From Falsiphaeobacter marinintestinus (GTDB lineage: Bacteria; Pseudomonadota; Alphaproteobacteria; Rhodobacterales; Rhodobacteraceae), in contig NZ_VOGO01000005.1 in assembly GCF_007923355.1 (NCBI RefSeq), positions 285,848-349,847 of the forward strand: a DNA stretch of 64,000 nucleotides, written 5' to 3'. The notes beneath the pieces are model-generated. The model was not told the origin of the DNA. It saw only the letters and a program-made list of their open reading frames with translations, and did no database searches. A program made the position numbers and the translations under genes. Positions 1 through 8,581 of the stretch are shown one piece after another. The number at the start of each line of letters is the position of its first letter. Position 1 is the first letter of the stretch.

Positions 1-935
1 TCGATGCGCATCTGGCCCCGGATCAGCCAGACCGAATGCACCATCCGGTCGAACGGCCAGCCCAGCAGCAACACCGCCCAGCCAGCAATGGGCAGTACCA
101 GCATCAGCGTCTGCAGACCGTCGGGCAGGGTCGTTATCCCTGTGTCCGGCTTGCGCAGGGCCACGAGAAGCCCCGAGGTGCTTAACGATATCGCCGTCAG
201 AGTGACAAGCAGCGTGGCATTGGCCGGGAAGGGATCGGACAAGGCGACCAGCCCCAACCCGAGCAGGGCCGACCCTGAGGCCAGCAACAATCCGGTTTTT
301 GCGATGCCATCCAAGGCCGCGTCCCGCGCCCTGCCGACCTGACGCACAGCCGACAGGCAGGCCATTAACAGGCCGACAGTGAGGCCCGATGCCAAGATCA
401 GGAACAGCGCGAGGCTCCAGACCCGAGGATTGGTGAGTACGGTGATCCAGTTGGCCGCAGTCAGGCTCCACCGCGATGTGAAAACACCAACCGGATCGAC
501 CATCCAAGACATCAGGATCACCGGTGGCACCAAGGTTATCACCCCACCAACCGCCGACGCCGCAATCAGAAGGGTCACGGTGCGGGTCGGCAGCACACGA
601 AGGCCTGTCGCGGCGATGGCAAGCGGGACGACCTGCAGGGCATTGCCGGTCAGGTACAAGACCTGCATCGGATGTGCGACCGCGCCCGCCTGATCCATGA
701 ACACCGGCAATGTCAGAACGAACTGGGTCCACAGCGCCCAGCCCGAAACGACCTGAAACGCCACCGACACCGCATAGACCGGCATCCAAAGCCCAAATGC
801 GCGCGCCCAATCCACCCCGGGCCGCAACCGGAACGTCACCAAAAGCCAGCCCAGCGCCAAAGTGACGGCTGGGAACAGCAGGTGAAAGGCGGTTAATGCC
901 CCGAGTTGGACCCGGGACAGCAGAAGGGTATCCAT
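1..935 (-). CDS. Divergent cytochrome bd oxidase subunit I (CydA-like), C-terminus outside window
   Basis: Reading leftward from an ATG at 935 the frame stays open to the window edge (311 residues seen; CydA is usually 440-530). The N-terminus MDTLLLSRVQLGALTAFH followed by a Pro-containing helix matches the CydA start, with His18 at the position of the high-spin haem ligand His19 of E. coli. Several strongly hydrophobic helices follow, and SWMVDPVGVF resembles the conserved segment WMQNPI of CydA. In my manual alignment the haem b558 ligand His186 is replaced by Leu (sequence LFLILASGL) and the conserved acidic residues of helix III (E99, E107) by Leu and Gln. It is therefore a membrane protein of the family but possibly not a canonical quinol oxidase. 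The gene is missed by simple ORF lists because it runs off the window. Any cydB would lie to the left. Confidence 0.72.
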   Translation of the reverse strand, partial: MDTLLLSRVQLGALTAFHLLFPAVTLALGWLLVTFRLRPGVDWARAFGLWMPVYAVSVAFQVVSGWALWTQFVLTLPVFMDQAGAVAHPMQVLYLTGNALQVVPLAIAATGLRVLPTRTVTLLIAASAVGGVITLVPPVILMSWMVDPVGVFTSRWSLTAANWITVLTNPRVWSLALFLILASGLTVGLLMACLSAVRQVGRARDAALDGIAKTGLLLASGSALLGLGLVALSDPFPANATLLVTLTAISLSTSGLLVALRKPDTGITTLPDGLQTLMLVLPIAGWAVLLLGWPFDRMVHSVWLIRGQMRI

Positions 936-1093
936 GATTGGCTCTGTCTGTTCGCGTTAACAGGAGAATTGAAGAGCAGGTGGTATCGCGCCAATCGGTT
1001 GCCAAGCCGATGCGACAGCAGGGCGCAGGCAAAGTGGCGAAATTGCGCAAATCTCATCCGGTGTGGCGGCGGGTTGCCTAGATCTGGGGCGGC

Positions 1094-2023
1094 TCACGCC
1101 TCGCTTGGGGCACCGGTCCGGCTGCGGCGTGGCCCGAACAGCGCGGCCAGGGCCAGGATCACGCCGGACATCGTGGCGATCATCCCGGCGGCGCTGACCG
1201 CGTCATTGCCCCCCAGCCATAGCGGGCCATAGCCTGCCAACACGTATCCGGTAATCGCTGCCGTGATGGCGAAAATGACGCTCCACATGACCTGGGCTTC
1301 CAGACTGTCTGTCATCAAACGGGCCGCTGCCGGCGGGCAAATGAACATGGCGATCACGATAATCGATCCGACCGCGTCAAAAGCAGCGACGGCAGCGATG
1401 GCGGCGATGATCACCAGCCCCATACCCAAGGCTTCGGTGCGGATGCCCATGGTCTGCGCAAACCCTTCATCGAATGTTGCGATCTTTAGCGGACGCCACA
1501 GGACAAGGGTAAAGGCCAGAACAACCACCAATGTCACCGCCATACGGGGCAGTTCAGGCGGCAAATAGCGCAGCGCATCAATATCAAAAAGCGATGCCCA
1601 ACCGGTGGCATCCAGCCAGATCAGGCTTTCAAGGTTGCCATAAAGCGCGTGTTCGACATCCAGATGAACGGTGGATGTATCCGACACCTCAAGGATCAGC
1701 ACACCGAAGGCGAACATCGAGGTAAAGACCACGCCCATCGCGGCCCCCGGTTCGATCTTGCCCATGCGGCGGATCAGTTCGATCAGCACCACCGCCAGCA
1801 CAGCGGCTCCGGCGGCGCCCAGCATCATCGGCCAGGCCGAGATCGCCCCGGTGATAAGAAAGGCCACAACAATGCCCGGCAAAACGACATGGCTGATCGC
1901 GTCACCAATCAGAGCTTGTCGGCGCAGCACCAGAAAGTTGCCGGGCAGTGCACAGGCGACGGCGGCGAATATCCCGATCAACAACGGGGTCAGCGACAGA
2001 GGAACAAATTCTTCACCGCTCAT
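1094..2023 (-). CDS. Metal ABC transporter permease (ZnuB/MntB/TroD family)
   Basis: A 309-residue polytopic membrane protein of the ABC-3 family that forms half of the membrane channel of a Mn/Zn/Fe importer. The N-terminal segment with VLRRQALIGDAISHVVLPG is the characteristic ABC-3 signature following the first helix, and about eight to nine hydrophobic helices follow. It is the last gene of a four-gene set. Its ATG overlaps the stop of the upstream permease (2020-2023), which indicates translational coupling. The two different permeases presumably form a heterodimer, as in the SitCD and TroCD systems. Confidence 0.9.
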   Translation of the reverse strand: MSGEEFVPLSLTPLLIGIFAAVACALPGNFLVLRRQALIGDAISHVVLPGIVVAFLITGAISAWPMMLGAAGAAVLAVVLIELIRRMGKIEPGAAMGVVFTSMFAFGVLILEVSDTSTVHLDVEHALYGNLESLIWLDATGWASLFDIDALRYLPPELPRMAVTLVVVLAFTLVLWRPLKIATFDEGFAQTMGIRTEALGMGLVIIAAIAAVAAFDAVGSIIVIAMFICPPAAARLMTDSLEAQVMWSVIFAITAAITGYVLAGYGPLWLGGNDAVSAAGMIATMSGVILALAALFGPRRSRTGAPSEA

Positions 2024-3225
2024 GCCGGTATCCCCTGTGGGCCGCCGATATGGCGGTCGATATCTGCGATCTGGTCCTGCGTCAGCACGGTTTCGATGTC
2101 GCGCAGCCCGTCATACAACTGGGCTGCAGCCTCGTGCGCCTGATCGGCGCGGGCGACCTCCCACCGTTTTTCGTCGCGCAGCGCCTTGGCGGCGCGGCCT
2201 TTGCCTGCATCGGTCGCGACGCCATCGGCACGGACCAGTCCGGCGCGCCGCAGGATGCGCAGCGTCAGGGATTCATAAATTGGCTGGCCCTGTGCCAGCG
2301 CCAGCAGGCCCTGCCGCATATGTACCTGCCGTTGAAACCTGAGATGACGGATCAGCACCGCCAATGCGCCCCTGCCCGGGGCCAGAAGCAGCGAAATGGC
2401 GAACAGCACGAAAGACACCAGCACGATGATCGGTCCGGTCGGAAGGTTCGGGGCCGAAGCCGATATGGCAACACCGACATAGCCCGCAAGGCCGCCCACG
2501 GCGCCCGAGATCAGAACCACGCGTTCGGCACGCTCGGTCCAGAACCGGGCGGTCACAGGCGGAATGATCAGCAAAGCAACGATCAGGATAAGGCCGACGA
2601 TCTTGAGGCCAACAACCGTGACGGCCATCACCAACCCCATCATCGCAAGGTCGATGCGGTTCACCGGCAGGCCTTGCGCCATTGCGTATTCAGGATCAAA
2701 CGCCACCATTGTCATGGGTCGACGCAGCAGGGTGATCAGCGCCAGCACAACGGCCCCCCCGATGGCGATAACCACGGCGTCCGACCACAGCATCCCGGCG
2801 GTCGAGCCCAAAAGAAACCCTTCCAGCCCGGCCTGTCGCCCAATGCTCATCGACTGGATCACTGTCAGCAAGACAATGCCAAAGCCGAAGAATACCGACA
2901 GAACGGCCCCGATGGCGGCGTCTTCGGCCAATCGCGTATTGCGGGTCAGCCAGTTCAGACACAAAAGTCCGATCCCGGCAGATATGGCCGACCCTATGAG
3001 CAGCCCCAACAGGTTGCGCCCTTCGCCGCCCAGCAGAACCATCACGATAAAGGCCAGGCCAACGCCCGGCAAAGTCGCATGGGAAATCGCATCGCTGACC
3101 AGCGCACGTTTGCGCAGGAACAGGAAAGTGCCGGTTACGCCCGCCGCGATACCCAACAGGGTCGCGCCCACGGCGACCAGCGTCGCGTTATATCCAAGCT
3201 GCAACAGCAGCGCGTCCCACAACAT
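2020..3225 (-). CDS. Metal ABC transporter permease fused to a DtxR-like C-terminal domain
   Basis: A 401-residue protein. Residues 1-285 are an ABC-3 permease (signature FLRKRALVSDAISHATLPG near residues 36-54, several membrane helices). Residues from about 290 to the end are soluble. They carry a winged-helix-like part (LTLRILRRAGLVRADG) followed by a segment that reads like the dimerisation domain of DtxR/MntR regulators, ending in IDRHIGGPQGIPA. Such tails are known on some Mn/Fe permeases and could sense cytoplasmic metal, but that role is inferred. The gene lies 5 bases downstream of the ATPase gene and overlaps the next permease gene by 4 bases. Confidence 0.87.
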   Translation of the reverse strand: MLWDALLLQLGYNATLVAVGATLLGIAAGVTGTFLFLRKRALVSDAISHATLPGVGLAFIVMVLLGGEGRNLLGLLIGSAISAGIGLLCLNWLTRNTRLAEDAAIGAVLSVFFGFGIVLLTVIQSMSIGRQAGLEGFLLGSTAGMLWSDAVVIAIGGAVVLALITLLRRPMTMVAFDPEYAMAQGLPVNRIDLAMMGLVMAVTVVGLKIVGLILIVALLIIPPVTARFWTERAERVVLISGAVGGLAGYVGVAISASAPNLPTGPIIVLVSFVLFAISLLLAPGRGALAVLIRHLRFQRQVHMRQGLLALAQGQPIYESLTLRILRRAGLVRADGVATDAGKGRAAKALRDEKRWEVARADQAHEAAAQLYDGLRDIETVLTQDQIADIDRHIGGPQGIPA

Positions 3226-3230
3226 GGCCG

Positions 3231-4037
3231 TTATCCTAACGCAAGCGCCAGTTGATCGACCTGCGCGGTGGCCAGACGTCCGCCATACGTGGCTTGCAGG
3301 GTCTCGGCGGTAAACGCGTCTGCCACTGTGCCTTCGGCGATCTTGCGGGTGTTGATCAGGAACACATTGTCGAAATACTCGGCCACGGTTGCAAGGTCAT
3401 GGTGGACGGCGACGACGGTTTTACCCTCGGCACGCAGCGATTGCAGAACGCTGATGATCGCCTTTTCGGTTGCGGCATCGACGCCGGCAAAGGGTTCATC
3501 CAGCAAATAGATCGCGGCATTCTGGGCCAACGCGCGCGCAAGGAAAACACGCTGTTGCTGGCCACCAGACAGCTGACCGATCTGACGATCTGCGAAATCC
3601 TCCATTCCGACACGGGCCAGACAGGCCTGCGCGCGACTGATATGCTGTTTGCGCAGGCGGCCCATCAGGCCGACATCGCGGTACAAGCCCATCACGACAA
3701 CGTCGATCACACGGGTCGGGAACTCCCAGTCCACACTTGCACGCTGCGGAACATAGGCAATCTGTGCGCGTTGCTCATCCAAGGGTCGACCAAACACCTG
3801 CACCTGTCCCGACAGCGGTTTGATGACACCTAGCGCGGCTTTCAGCAGGGTTGATTTACCAGCGCCATTCGGCCCGATGATGGCTGTCATTGATCCCGGC
3901 TGAACGGTCATGTCGACCGAAAACACGGCTGGCTTTTCGCCGTAGGAGACAGTCAGACCCCGGATCGCCAGCGGGCTATCGGCCAGATCCATCTCGGTAA
4001 GGGGTTTGCCCTGTTCTGTCGCAAGTTCCAGCATCAA
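3231..4037 (-). CDS. Metal ABC transporter ATP-binding protein
   Basis: A 268-residue cytoplasmic ATPase that powers the metal importer. Walker A GPNGAGKST is at residues 55-63, the ABC signature LSGGQQQR at 156-163 and Walker B YLLDEP at 177-182, with a switch His in AVHHD. Length and motifs fit the MntA/ZnuC/SitB family. Its start abuts the stop of the binding-protein gene with no gap, so the genes are almost certainly co-transcribed. An initiating ATG is followed directly by a second ATG, so the start may be one codon later. Confidence 0.93.
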   Translation of the reverse strand: MMLELATEQGKPLTEMDLADSPLAIRGLTVSYGEKPAVFSVDMTVQPGSMTAIIGPNGAGKSTLLKAALGVIKPLSGQVQVFGRPLDEQRAQIAYVPQRASVDWEFPTRVIDVVVMGLYRDVGLMGRLRKQHISRAQACLARVGMEDFADRQIGQLSGGQQQRVFLARALAQNAAIYLLDEPFAGVDAATEKAIISVLQSLRAEGKTVVAVHHDLATVAEYFDNVFLINTRKIAEGTVADAFTAETLQATYGGRLATAQVDQLALALG

Positions 4038-5000
4038 TCAACTCCCCGCTGCGAGTTTACCGTTCATACCGCCAAGCGGCACGTCGGCGCCCAAGGCCCC
4101 GGCAATCACGGTCACGTTGTGGTCGATCATGCCGACATAAGTTCCTTCGTATGTGCCGTCCGGCCCCATGGCGTCGCTGAACAGCTCGCCCCCGATGCGA
4201 ACTTTGTGCCCCTTCGAGGCCGCCCCTTCGACGATGGCGCGAATGTTGCGGTCTGACACCGAGGTTTCGACAAATACAGCTGCAATCTTGCGATCAACCA
4301 GCGTGTCGACCAAGGCGCTGATCCGGTTCAACCCGGCCTCGCTTTCGGTTGAAATGCCCTGAATACCCAGAACCTCGAATCCATAGGCATCGCCGAAATA
4401 GCCAAACGCGTCATGCGCGGTCAAAAGAACGCGGGCGTGTTCGGGCACTTTAGCCAGACTGTTGCTGGCATAGATTGACAGTTGTTCGAGATCGGCCAGA
4501 TGCGCGGCGGCGTTGGCGGCAAACAGGTCTGCGGCCTCGGGGCGCGCTTCGGTCAGGGCGCGCTGAACTTCGGTGACGACGCGCGCCCACAGGATTGGGG
4601 TCATCCAGACATGGGGGTCAAACTTGTCTGCGTAATCATCGTGACCGCGCAGCAAATCCTTCGGGATCGCTTCGGCCACAGCAACAACCGTACGCTTGCG
4701 CGCCAGCCCGTGCATAAAGTCCTGCATCTGGGCCTCAAGATACAGCCCGTGCCACAACACCAGATCGGCGCGGGTCATTGCCACGATATCCGTACGGGTC
4801 TGGCGATAAGCATGTGGGTCAACACCCGGGCCCATCAGCGCCTTGACCTGAACCTGATCGCCCCCGACCTGACGCGCGGCGTCGGCAATCATGCCGGTGG
4901 TCGCAACCACTTGCAAAGGCTGTGCGGCTGAAGCTGCGCGCGCTGCCCATGGCAGCATCGCGGCCCCGGCGGCCAGTTTCAAAGCAGTTCTGCGATCCAT
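4038..5000 (-). CDS. Periplasmic metal-binding protein of ABC importer (TroA/ZnuA/SitA family)
   Basis: A 320-residue cluster A-I solute-binding protein. The N-terminus MDRRTALKLAAGAAMLPW contains a twin-arginine-like motif and a hydrophobic stretch ending in ARAASA, so export by Tat or Sec is likely. Manual alignment puts the metal ligands at His63 (DPHAYRQT), His130 (DPHVWMTP), His196 (TAHDAFGYF) and Asp276 (LFSDAMG). That is the His3Asp set of TroA rather than the His2GluAsp set of PsaA/YfeA, so zinc and manganese both remain possible. There is no His-rich loop as in classical ZnuA. It is the first gene of the importer operon and is preceded by Fur-type palindromes at 5035-5085. Confidence 0.9.
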   Translation of the reverse strand: MDRRTALKLAAGAAMLPWAARAASAAQPLQVVATTGMIADAARQVGGDQVQVKALMGPGVDPHAYRQTRTDIVAMTRADLVLWHGLYLEAQMQDFMHGLARKRTVVAVAEAIPKDLLRGHDDYADKFDPHVWMTPILWARVVTEVQRALTEARPEAADLFAANAAAHLADLEQLSIYASNSLAKVPEHARVLLTAHDAFGYFGDAYGFEVLGIQGISTESEAGLNRISALVDTLVDRKIAAVFVETSVSDRNIRAIVEGAASKGHKVRIGGELFSDAMGPDGTYEGTYVGMIDHNVTVIAGALGADVPLGGMNGKLAAGS

Positions 5001-5034
5001 CGACTCGGTCCTTCACGCAAGTTCCTGATGAATA

Positions 5035-5049
5035 TGAGAACGATTCTCA
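5035..5049. promoter_or_regulatory. Fur-family-type palindrome upstream of metal importer
   Basis: TGAGAACGATTCTCA is a perfect 6-3-6 inverted repeat, with arms TGAGAA and TTCTCA. It lies 35 bases upstream of the binding-protein start and resembles operators of Fur, Mur and Zur regulators. Which regulator binds cannot be told from the sequence alone. Confidence 0.6.
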
Positions 5050-5064
5050 ACTAAGTCAATGCAG

Positions 5065-5085
5065 TTGCGACTTATTCGCAATAAG
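5065..5085. promoter_or_regulatory. Two overlapping palindromes in the importer/deoC intergenic region
   Basis: TTGCGA (5065-5070) pairs with TCGCAA (5076-5081) across 5 bases. CTTATT (5071-5076) pairs with AATAAG (5080-5085) across 3 bases, again a 6-3-6 layout. Both lie in the 188-base gap between the divergent importer and deoC genes, so they may form a second regulator site or overlap the promoters. Confidence 0.45.
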
Positions 5086-5188
5086 AGTTGCGCGAACCGC
5101 CTATTTTAAGGGCATTCCGCTGCGCTCTGGCTTGCCAAGCTTCCTGCCCCATGCAAGCCTGCCGGTCAAAACGATCCCGGGAAGACCC

Positions 5189-6181
5189 ATGGACACGAAC
5201 AGCCCAAGCCAAACCACGACAACGCTTCCGCAGGTGACTGAACCGCGCAATCCGGGGATGGAACTGGATATGCAATGGGTGCGCGCGGCGCAGGCCAACA
5301 CCTCGGCCATCGAACGCAGGGCGGCGACACTGCCGGGGCGGCGGTCGGTCAAAAAGGATTTTCAGGCGGCGTGGCTGTTGAAGGCCATCACCTGCATCGA
5401 TCTGACGACTTTGTCAGGCGATGACACAGCCAACCGCGTGCGCAGACTGTGTGCCAAGGCGCGCCAGCCCGTGCGCGCCGATCTGTTGGCCGCGCTTGGT
5501 ATGGACCCGATCACAGTCGGCGCGGTGTGCGTTTATCACGATATGATTGCGCCTGCTGTGGCCGCATTGCAGGGCACGGGCATCCCGGTGGCCGCTGTCA
5601 GCACCGGGTTTCCGGCCGGCTTGTCGCCGTTTCACCTGCGTCTTGCCGAGATAGACGAAAGCGTGAAAGCCGGGGCGGCGGAAATCGACATCGTCATCTC
5701 GCGCCGTAACGTTCTGTCGGGCAACTGGCAGGCATTGTATGACGAGATGCGCGCCTTTCGGACCGCCTGCGGCGATGCCCACGTCAAAGCGATCCTTGCA
5801 ACCGGAGAACTGGGCACCCTGCGCAATGTCGCCCGTGCGTCGCTGATCTGCATGATGGCAGGGGCCGATTTCATCAAAACGTCGACCGGCAAGGAAAGCG
5901 TCAACGCGACCCTGCCCGTGTCGTTGGTGATGATCCGCGCGATCCGCGACTATTACGAGCGCACCGGTTACCGGGTTGGGTACAAACCTGCGGGCGGGAT
6001 ATCGAAAGCCAAGGACGCTTTGGTCTATCTGAGCCTGATGAAAGAAGAACTGGGCGACCGCTGGCTGGAACCTGACCTGTTTCGCTTTGGCGCATCATCG
6101 CTGTTGGGCGATATCGAACGGCAGTTGGAACACCATGTCACCGGCGCTTATTCCGCTGGGTATCGCCACCCCATCGGATGA
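5189..6181 (+). CDS. deoC: Deoxyribose-phosphate aldolase
   Basis: DERA cleaves 2-deoxyribose 5-phosphate to acetaldehyde and glyceraldehyde 3-phosphate in deoxynucleoside breakdown. The ATG at 5189, with GGGAAG just upstream, gives 330 residues; the open frame extends further upstream but that part has no family character. The Schiff-base lysine is Lys230 in DFIKTSTGKESVNAT, the second active-site lysine is Lys266 in GYKPAGGISKAKDAL, and the catalytic Asp is Asp167 in AEIDIVI. The roughly 65-residue N-terminal extension relative to E. coli DeoC is typical of the longer DeoC group. The ALDH gene follows after 51 bases and could remove the acetaldehyde. Confidence 0.95.
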   Translation: MDTNSPSQTTTTLPQVTEPRNPGMELDMQWVRAAQANTSAIERRAATLPGRRSVKKDFQAAWLLKAITCIDLTTLSGDDTANRVRRLCAKARQPVRADLLAALGMDPITVGAVCVYHDMIAPAVAALQGTGIPVAAVSTGFPAGLSPFHLRLAEIDESVKAGAAEIDIVISRRNVLSGNWQALYDEMRAFRTACGDAHVKAILATGELGTLRNVARASLICMMAGADFIKTSTGKESVNATLPVSLVMIRAIRDYYERTGYRVGYKPAGGISKAKDALVYLSLMKEELGDRWLEPDLFRFGASSLLGDIERQLEHHVTGAYSAGYRHPIG

Positions 6182-6232
6182 AACGCCCGCTGCTGGCGTC
6201 GTGCCTGTGAGTATTTGGAAAGAGAAGAAGCC

Positions 6233-8569
6233 ATGAGCGTGAAAGAGATATTCAACACCATGGAGTATGGCCCTGCCCCCGAAAGTGCCGCCGAAGCCTT
6301 GGCATGGCTGGTCGATCAGGGCGACCGGTTCGGGCATTTCATCGATGGTGCCTTTACTGAGCCTGCCGACGGCTTTGACAGCCGAAACCCGGCAACGGGT
6401 GAGACTTTGGCGACGCTATCCCAGGCCACTCAGGCGGATGTGGATGGGGCAGTAGCCGCCGCCCGCAAGGCACAGCCAATATGGGCCCGTCTGGGCGGGC
6501 CGGGCCGCGCGCGGTATCTGTATGCGCTGGCGAGGTTGGTGCAAAAACACGCGCGTCTTTTTGCGGTGATGGAAACGCTGGACAACGGCAAGCCGATCCG
6601 CGAAAGCCGCGATATCGATATTCCGCTGGTGCAGCGGCATTTCTATTATCACGCCGGCATGGCGCAGCTTATGGAAGAAGAGCTGACAGACCGCGCGCCT
6701 GTTGGCGTGTGCGGCCAGATCATCCCGTGGAACTTCCCGCTGCTGATGCTGGCGTGGAAGGTCGCGCCAGCTTTGGCGATGGGCAACACCGTTGTTCTGA
6801 AGCCGGCCGAATATACCTCGCTCACCGCGTTGCTGTTTGCCGACATCTGCCGTCAGGCCGGGGTGCCCAAGGGGGTCGTGAACATCGTGACCGGCGATGG
6901 GGTCGTTGGCGAGATGCTGGTAGAGGCGGATGTCGACAAGATCGCCTTTACCGGATCGACCGAGGTGGGGCGCAAGATCCGTGCCGCCACAGCCGGAACA
7001 GGCAAAGCGCTGACCTTGGAACTGGGCGGGAAGTCACCCTACATCGTGTTTGACGATGCCGATCTGGATTCAGCCGTCGAAGGGCTGGTCGATGCGATCT
7101 GGTTCAATCAGGGGCAGGTCTGCTGCGCCGGATCGCGGCTTTTGGTACATGAACCGGTGGCCGAGGCGTTTTATGCCAAGCTGAAGGCGCGAATGGACAA
7201 GCTGCGCATCGGCAACCCGTTGGACAAGTGTATCGATGTCGGCGCCGTGGTCGATCCCGTGCAACTGGACAGTATCACGCGGATGGTTGAGTCCAGCGGT
7301 GCGGGCGAAGTGTACAAATCGGCAGCCGGACTCCCCATTTCGGGGTGTTACTATCCGCCGACCCTGATCACCGGTCTGGATACGTCCGACCCGCTGATGC
7401 AGGAAGAAATCTTTGGCCCCGTTCTGGTGTCGACCACGTTCCGTACGCCTACCGATGCCGTGGCTTTGGCCAACAACACCCGCTACGGGCTGGCCGCGAC
7501 GGTCTGGACCGAAAACGTCAACCTGGCGCTGGATATCGCGCCAAAGCTGGCCGCAGGTGTGGTCTGGGTAAATGGCACCAATATGTTCGATGCGGCCGCC
7601 GGGTTTGGCGGAGTGCGCGAAAGCGGGTTTGGTCGCGAAGGCGGATGGGAGGGGCTGATGGCCTACACCCGGCCTGAAGCCACAGACAAACCTTTGAACC
7701 GTTTGGTCCCGCTTGAGGGCGATGGCGCCCCGGCAGACGCGATTGATCGGACCGCCAAGATGTATGTGGGCGGCAAGCAGGCGCGCCCCGATAGCGGCTA
7801 TTCGAAACCGATCTGGAGTAAAACCGGCGCGTTGCTGGGCCATGTCGGGCTGGGCAGTCGCAAGGACGTGCGCAACGCTGTCGAAGCGGCGCAGGGTGCT
7901 GCGGGATGGGCCAAGACAACCGGGCATCTCAGGGCGCAGATCCTGTATTATATCGCCGAGAACCTGTCGGCCCGCGCCGAGGAGTTTGGCCACCGCATCG
8001 ACCAGATGACGGGCAAGCGCCACGGCGCGAAAGAGGTCGACGCAGCCATCCAAAGCCTGTTCACTTATGCCGCCTGGGCCGATAAGTTCGACGGTCAGGT
8101 GCGCAATGTTCCGATCCGGGGTGTGGCGTTGGCAATGCGCGAACCCGTGGGGCTGATCGGGGCGTTGTGCCCGGATGAGGCCCCCCTTTTGGGACTGGTA
8201 TCGGTGATGGCCCCGGCGATTGCCATGGGCAACCGGATCGTGCTGGCCGCATCTGAACCGTTCCCGCTGGTGGCGACGGATTTCTATCAAATCCTCGACA
8301 CTTCGGACGTGCCGGGCGGTGTGATTAACATCTTGACAGGCAGCCACTCTGAACTGGCCCCCGTGATGGCAGCACATTTGAATCTGGATGCGGTTTGGAG
8401 CTTTTCTTCGACCGATCTGTCAGGTGTAATCGAACGCGAAGCCGCCGGGAACCTCAAACGGACCTGGGTCAACAACGGCCACGCGCGGGATTGGTACGCA
8501 CGCGACAGCCGCGCGTTTCTGGATGCGGCGACCGAGGTCAAAACGGTCTGGGTGCCGTACGGCGAATAG
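6233..8569 (+). CDS. Aldehyde dehydrogenase of the ALDH16 type (two ALDH domains)
   Basis: A 778-residue protein with a complete N-terminal ALDH domain (about residues 1-490) and a C-terminal, apparently non-catalytic ALDH-like domain (about 500-778). The catalytic residues in the first domain are Asn167 (PWNFP), Glu263 (TLELGGKSP) and Cys297 (FNQGQVCCAG). The second domain keeps family segments such as ALCPDEAPLLGL but shows no catalytic cysteine motif. This fused layout and length match bacterial ALDH16, known from the related genus Loktanella. The ATG at 6233 behind AAAGAGAAGAAG is preferred to a TTG at 6215. The place directly after deoC suggests NAD-dependent oxidation of acetaldehyde or another sugar-derived aldehyde. 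Confidence 0.9.
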   Translation: MSVKEIFNTMEYGPAPESAAEALAWLVDQGDRFGHFIDGAFTEPADGFDSRNPATGETLATLSQATQADVDGAVAAARKAQPIWARLGGPGRARYLYALARLVQKHARLFAVMETLDNGKPIRESRDIDIPLVQRHFYYHAGMAQLMEEELTDRAPVGVCGQIIPWNFPLLMLAWKVAPALAMGNTVVLKPAEYTSLTALLFADICRQAGVPKGVVNIVTGDGVVGEMLVEADVDKIAFTGSTEVGRKIRAATAGTGKALTLELGGKSPYIVFDDADLDSAVEGLVDAIWFNQGQVCCAGSRLLVHEPVAEAFYAKLKARMDKLRIGNPLDKCIDVGAVVDPVQLDSITRMVESSGAGEVYKSAAGLPISGCYYPPTLITGLDTSDPLMQEEIFGPVLVSTTFRTPTDAVALANNTRYGLAATVWTENVNLALDIAPKLAAGVVWVNGTNMFDAAAGFGGVRESGFGREGGWEGLMAYTRPEATDKPLNRLVPLEGDGAPADAIDRTAKMYVGGKQARPDSGYSKPIWSKTGALLGHVGLGSRKDVRNAVEAAQGAAGWAKTTGHLRAQILYYIAENLSARAEEFGHRIDQMTGKRHGAKEVDAAIQSLFTYAAWADKFDGQVRNVPIRGVALAMREPVGLIGALCPDEAPLLGLVSVMAPAIAMGNRIVLAASEPFPLVATDFYQILDTSDVPGGVINILTGSHSELAPVMAAHLNLDAVWSFSSTDLSGVIEREAAGNLKRTWVNNGHARDWYARDSRAFLDAATEVKTVWVPYGE

Positions 8570-8581
8570 GGAGAGAGACGA

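Noticed and set aside
1948..3255. Long plus-strand frame over the importer permeases
   Set aside because: Low-complexity Gln/Arg/His-rich translation antisense to two clear permeases.
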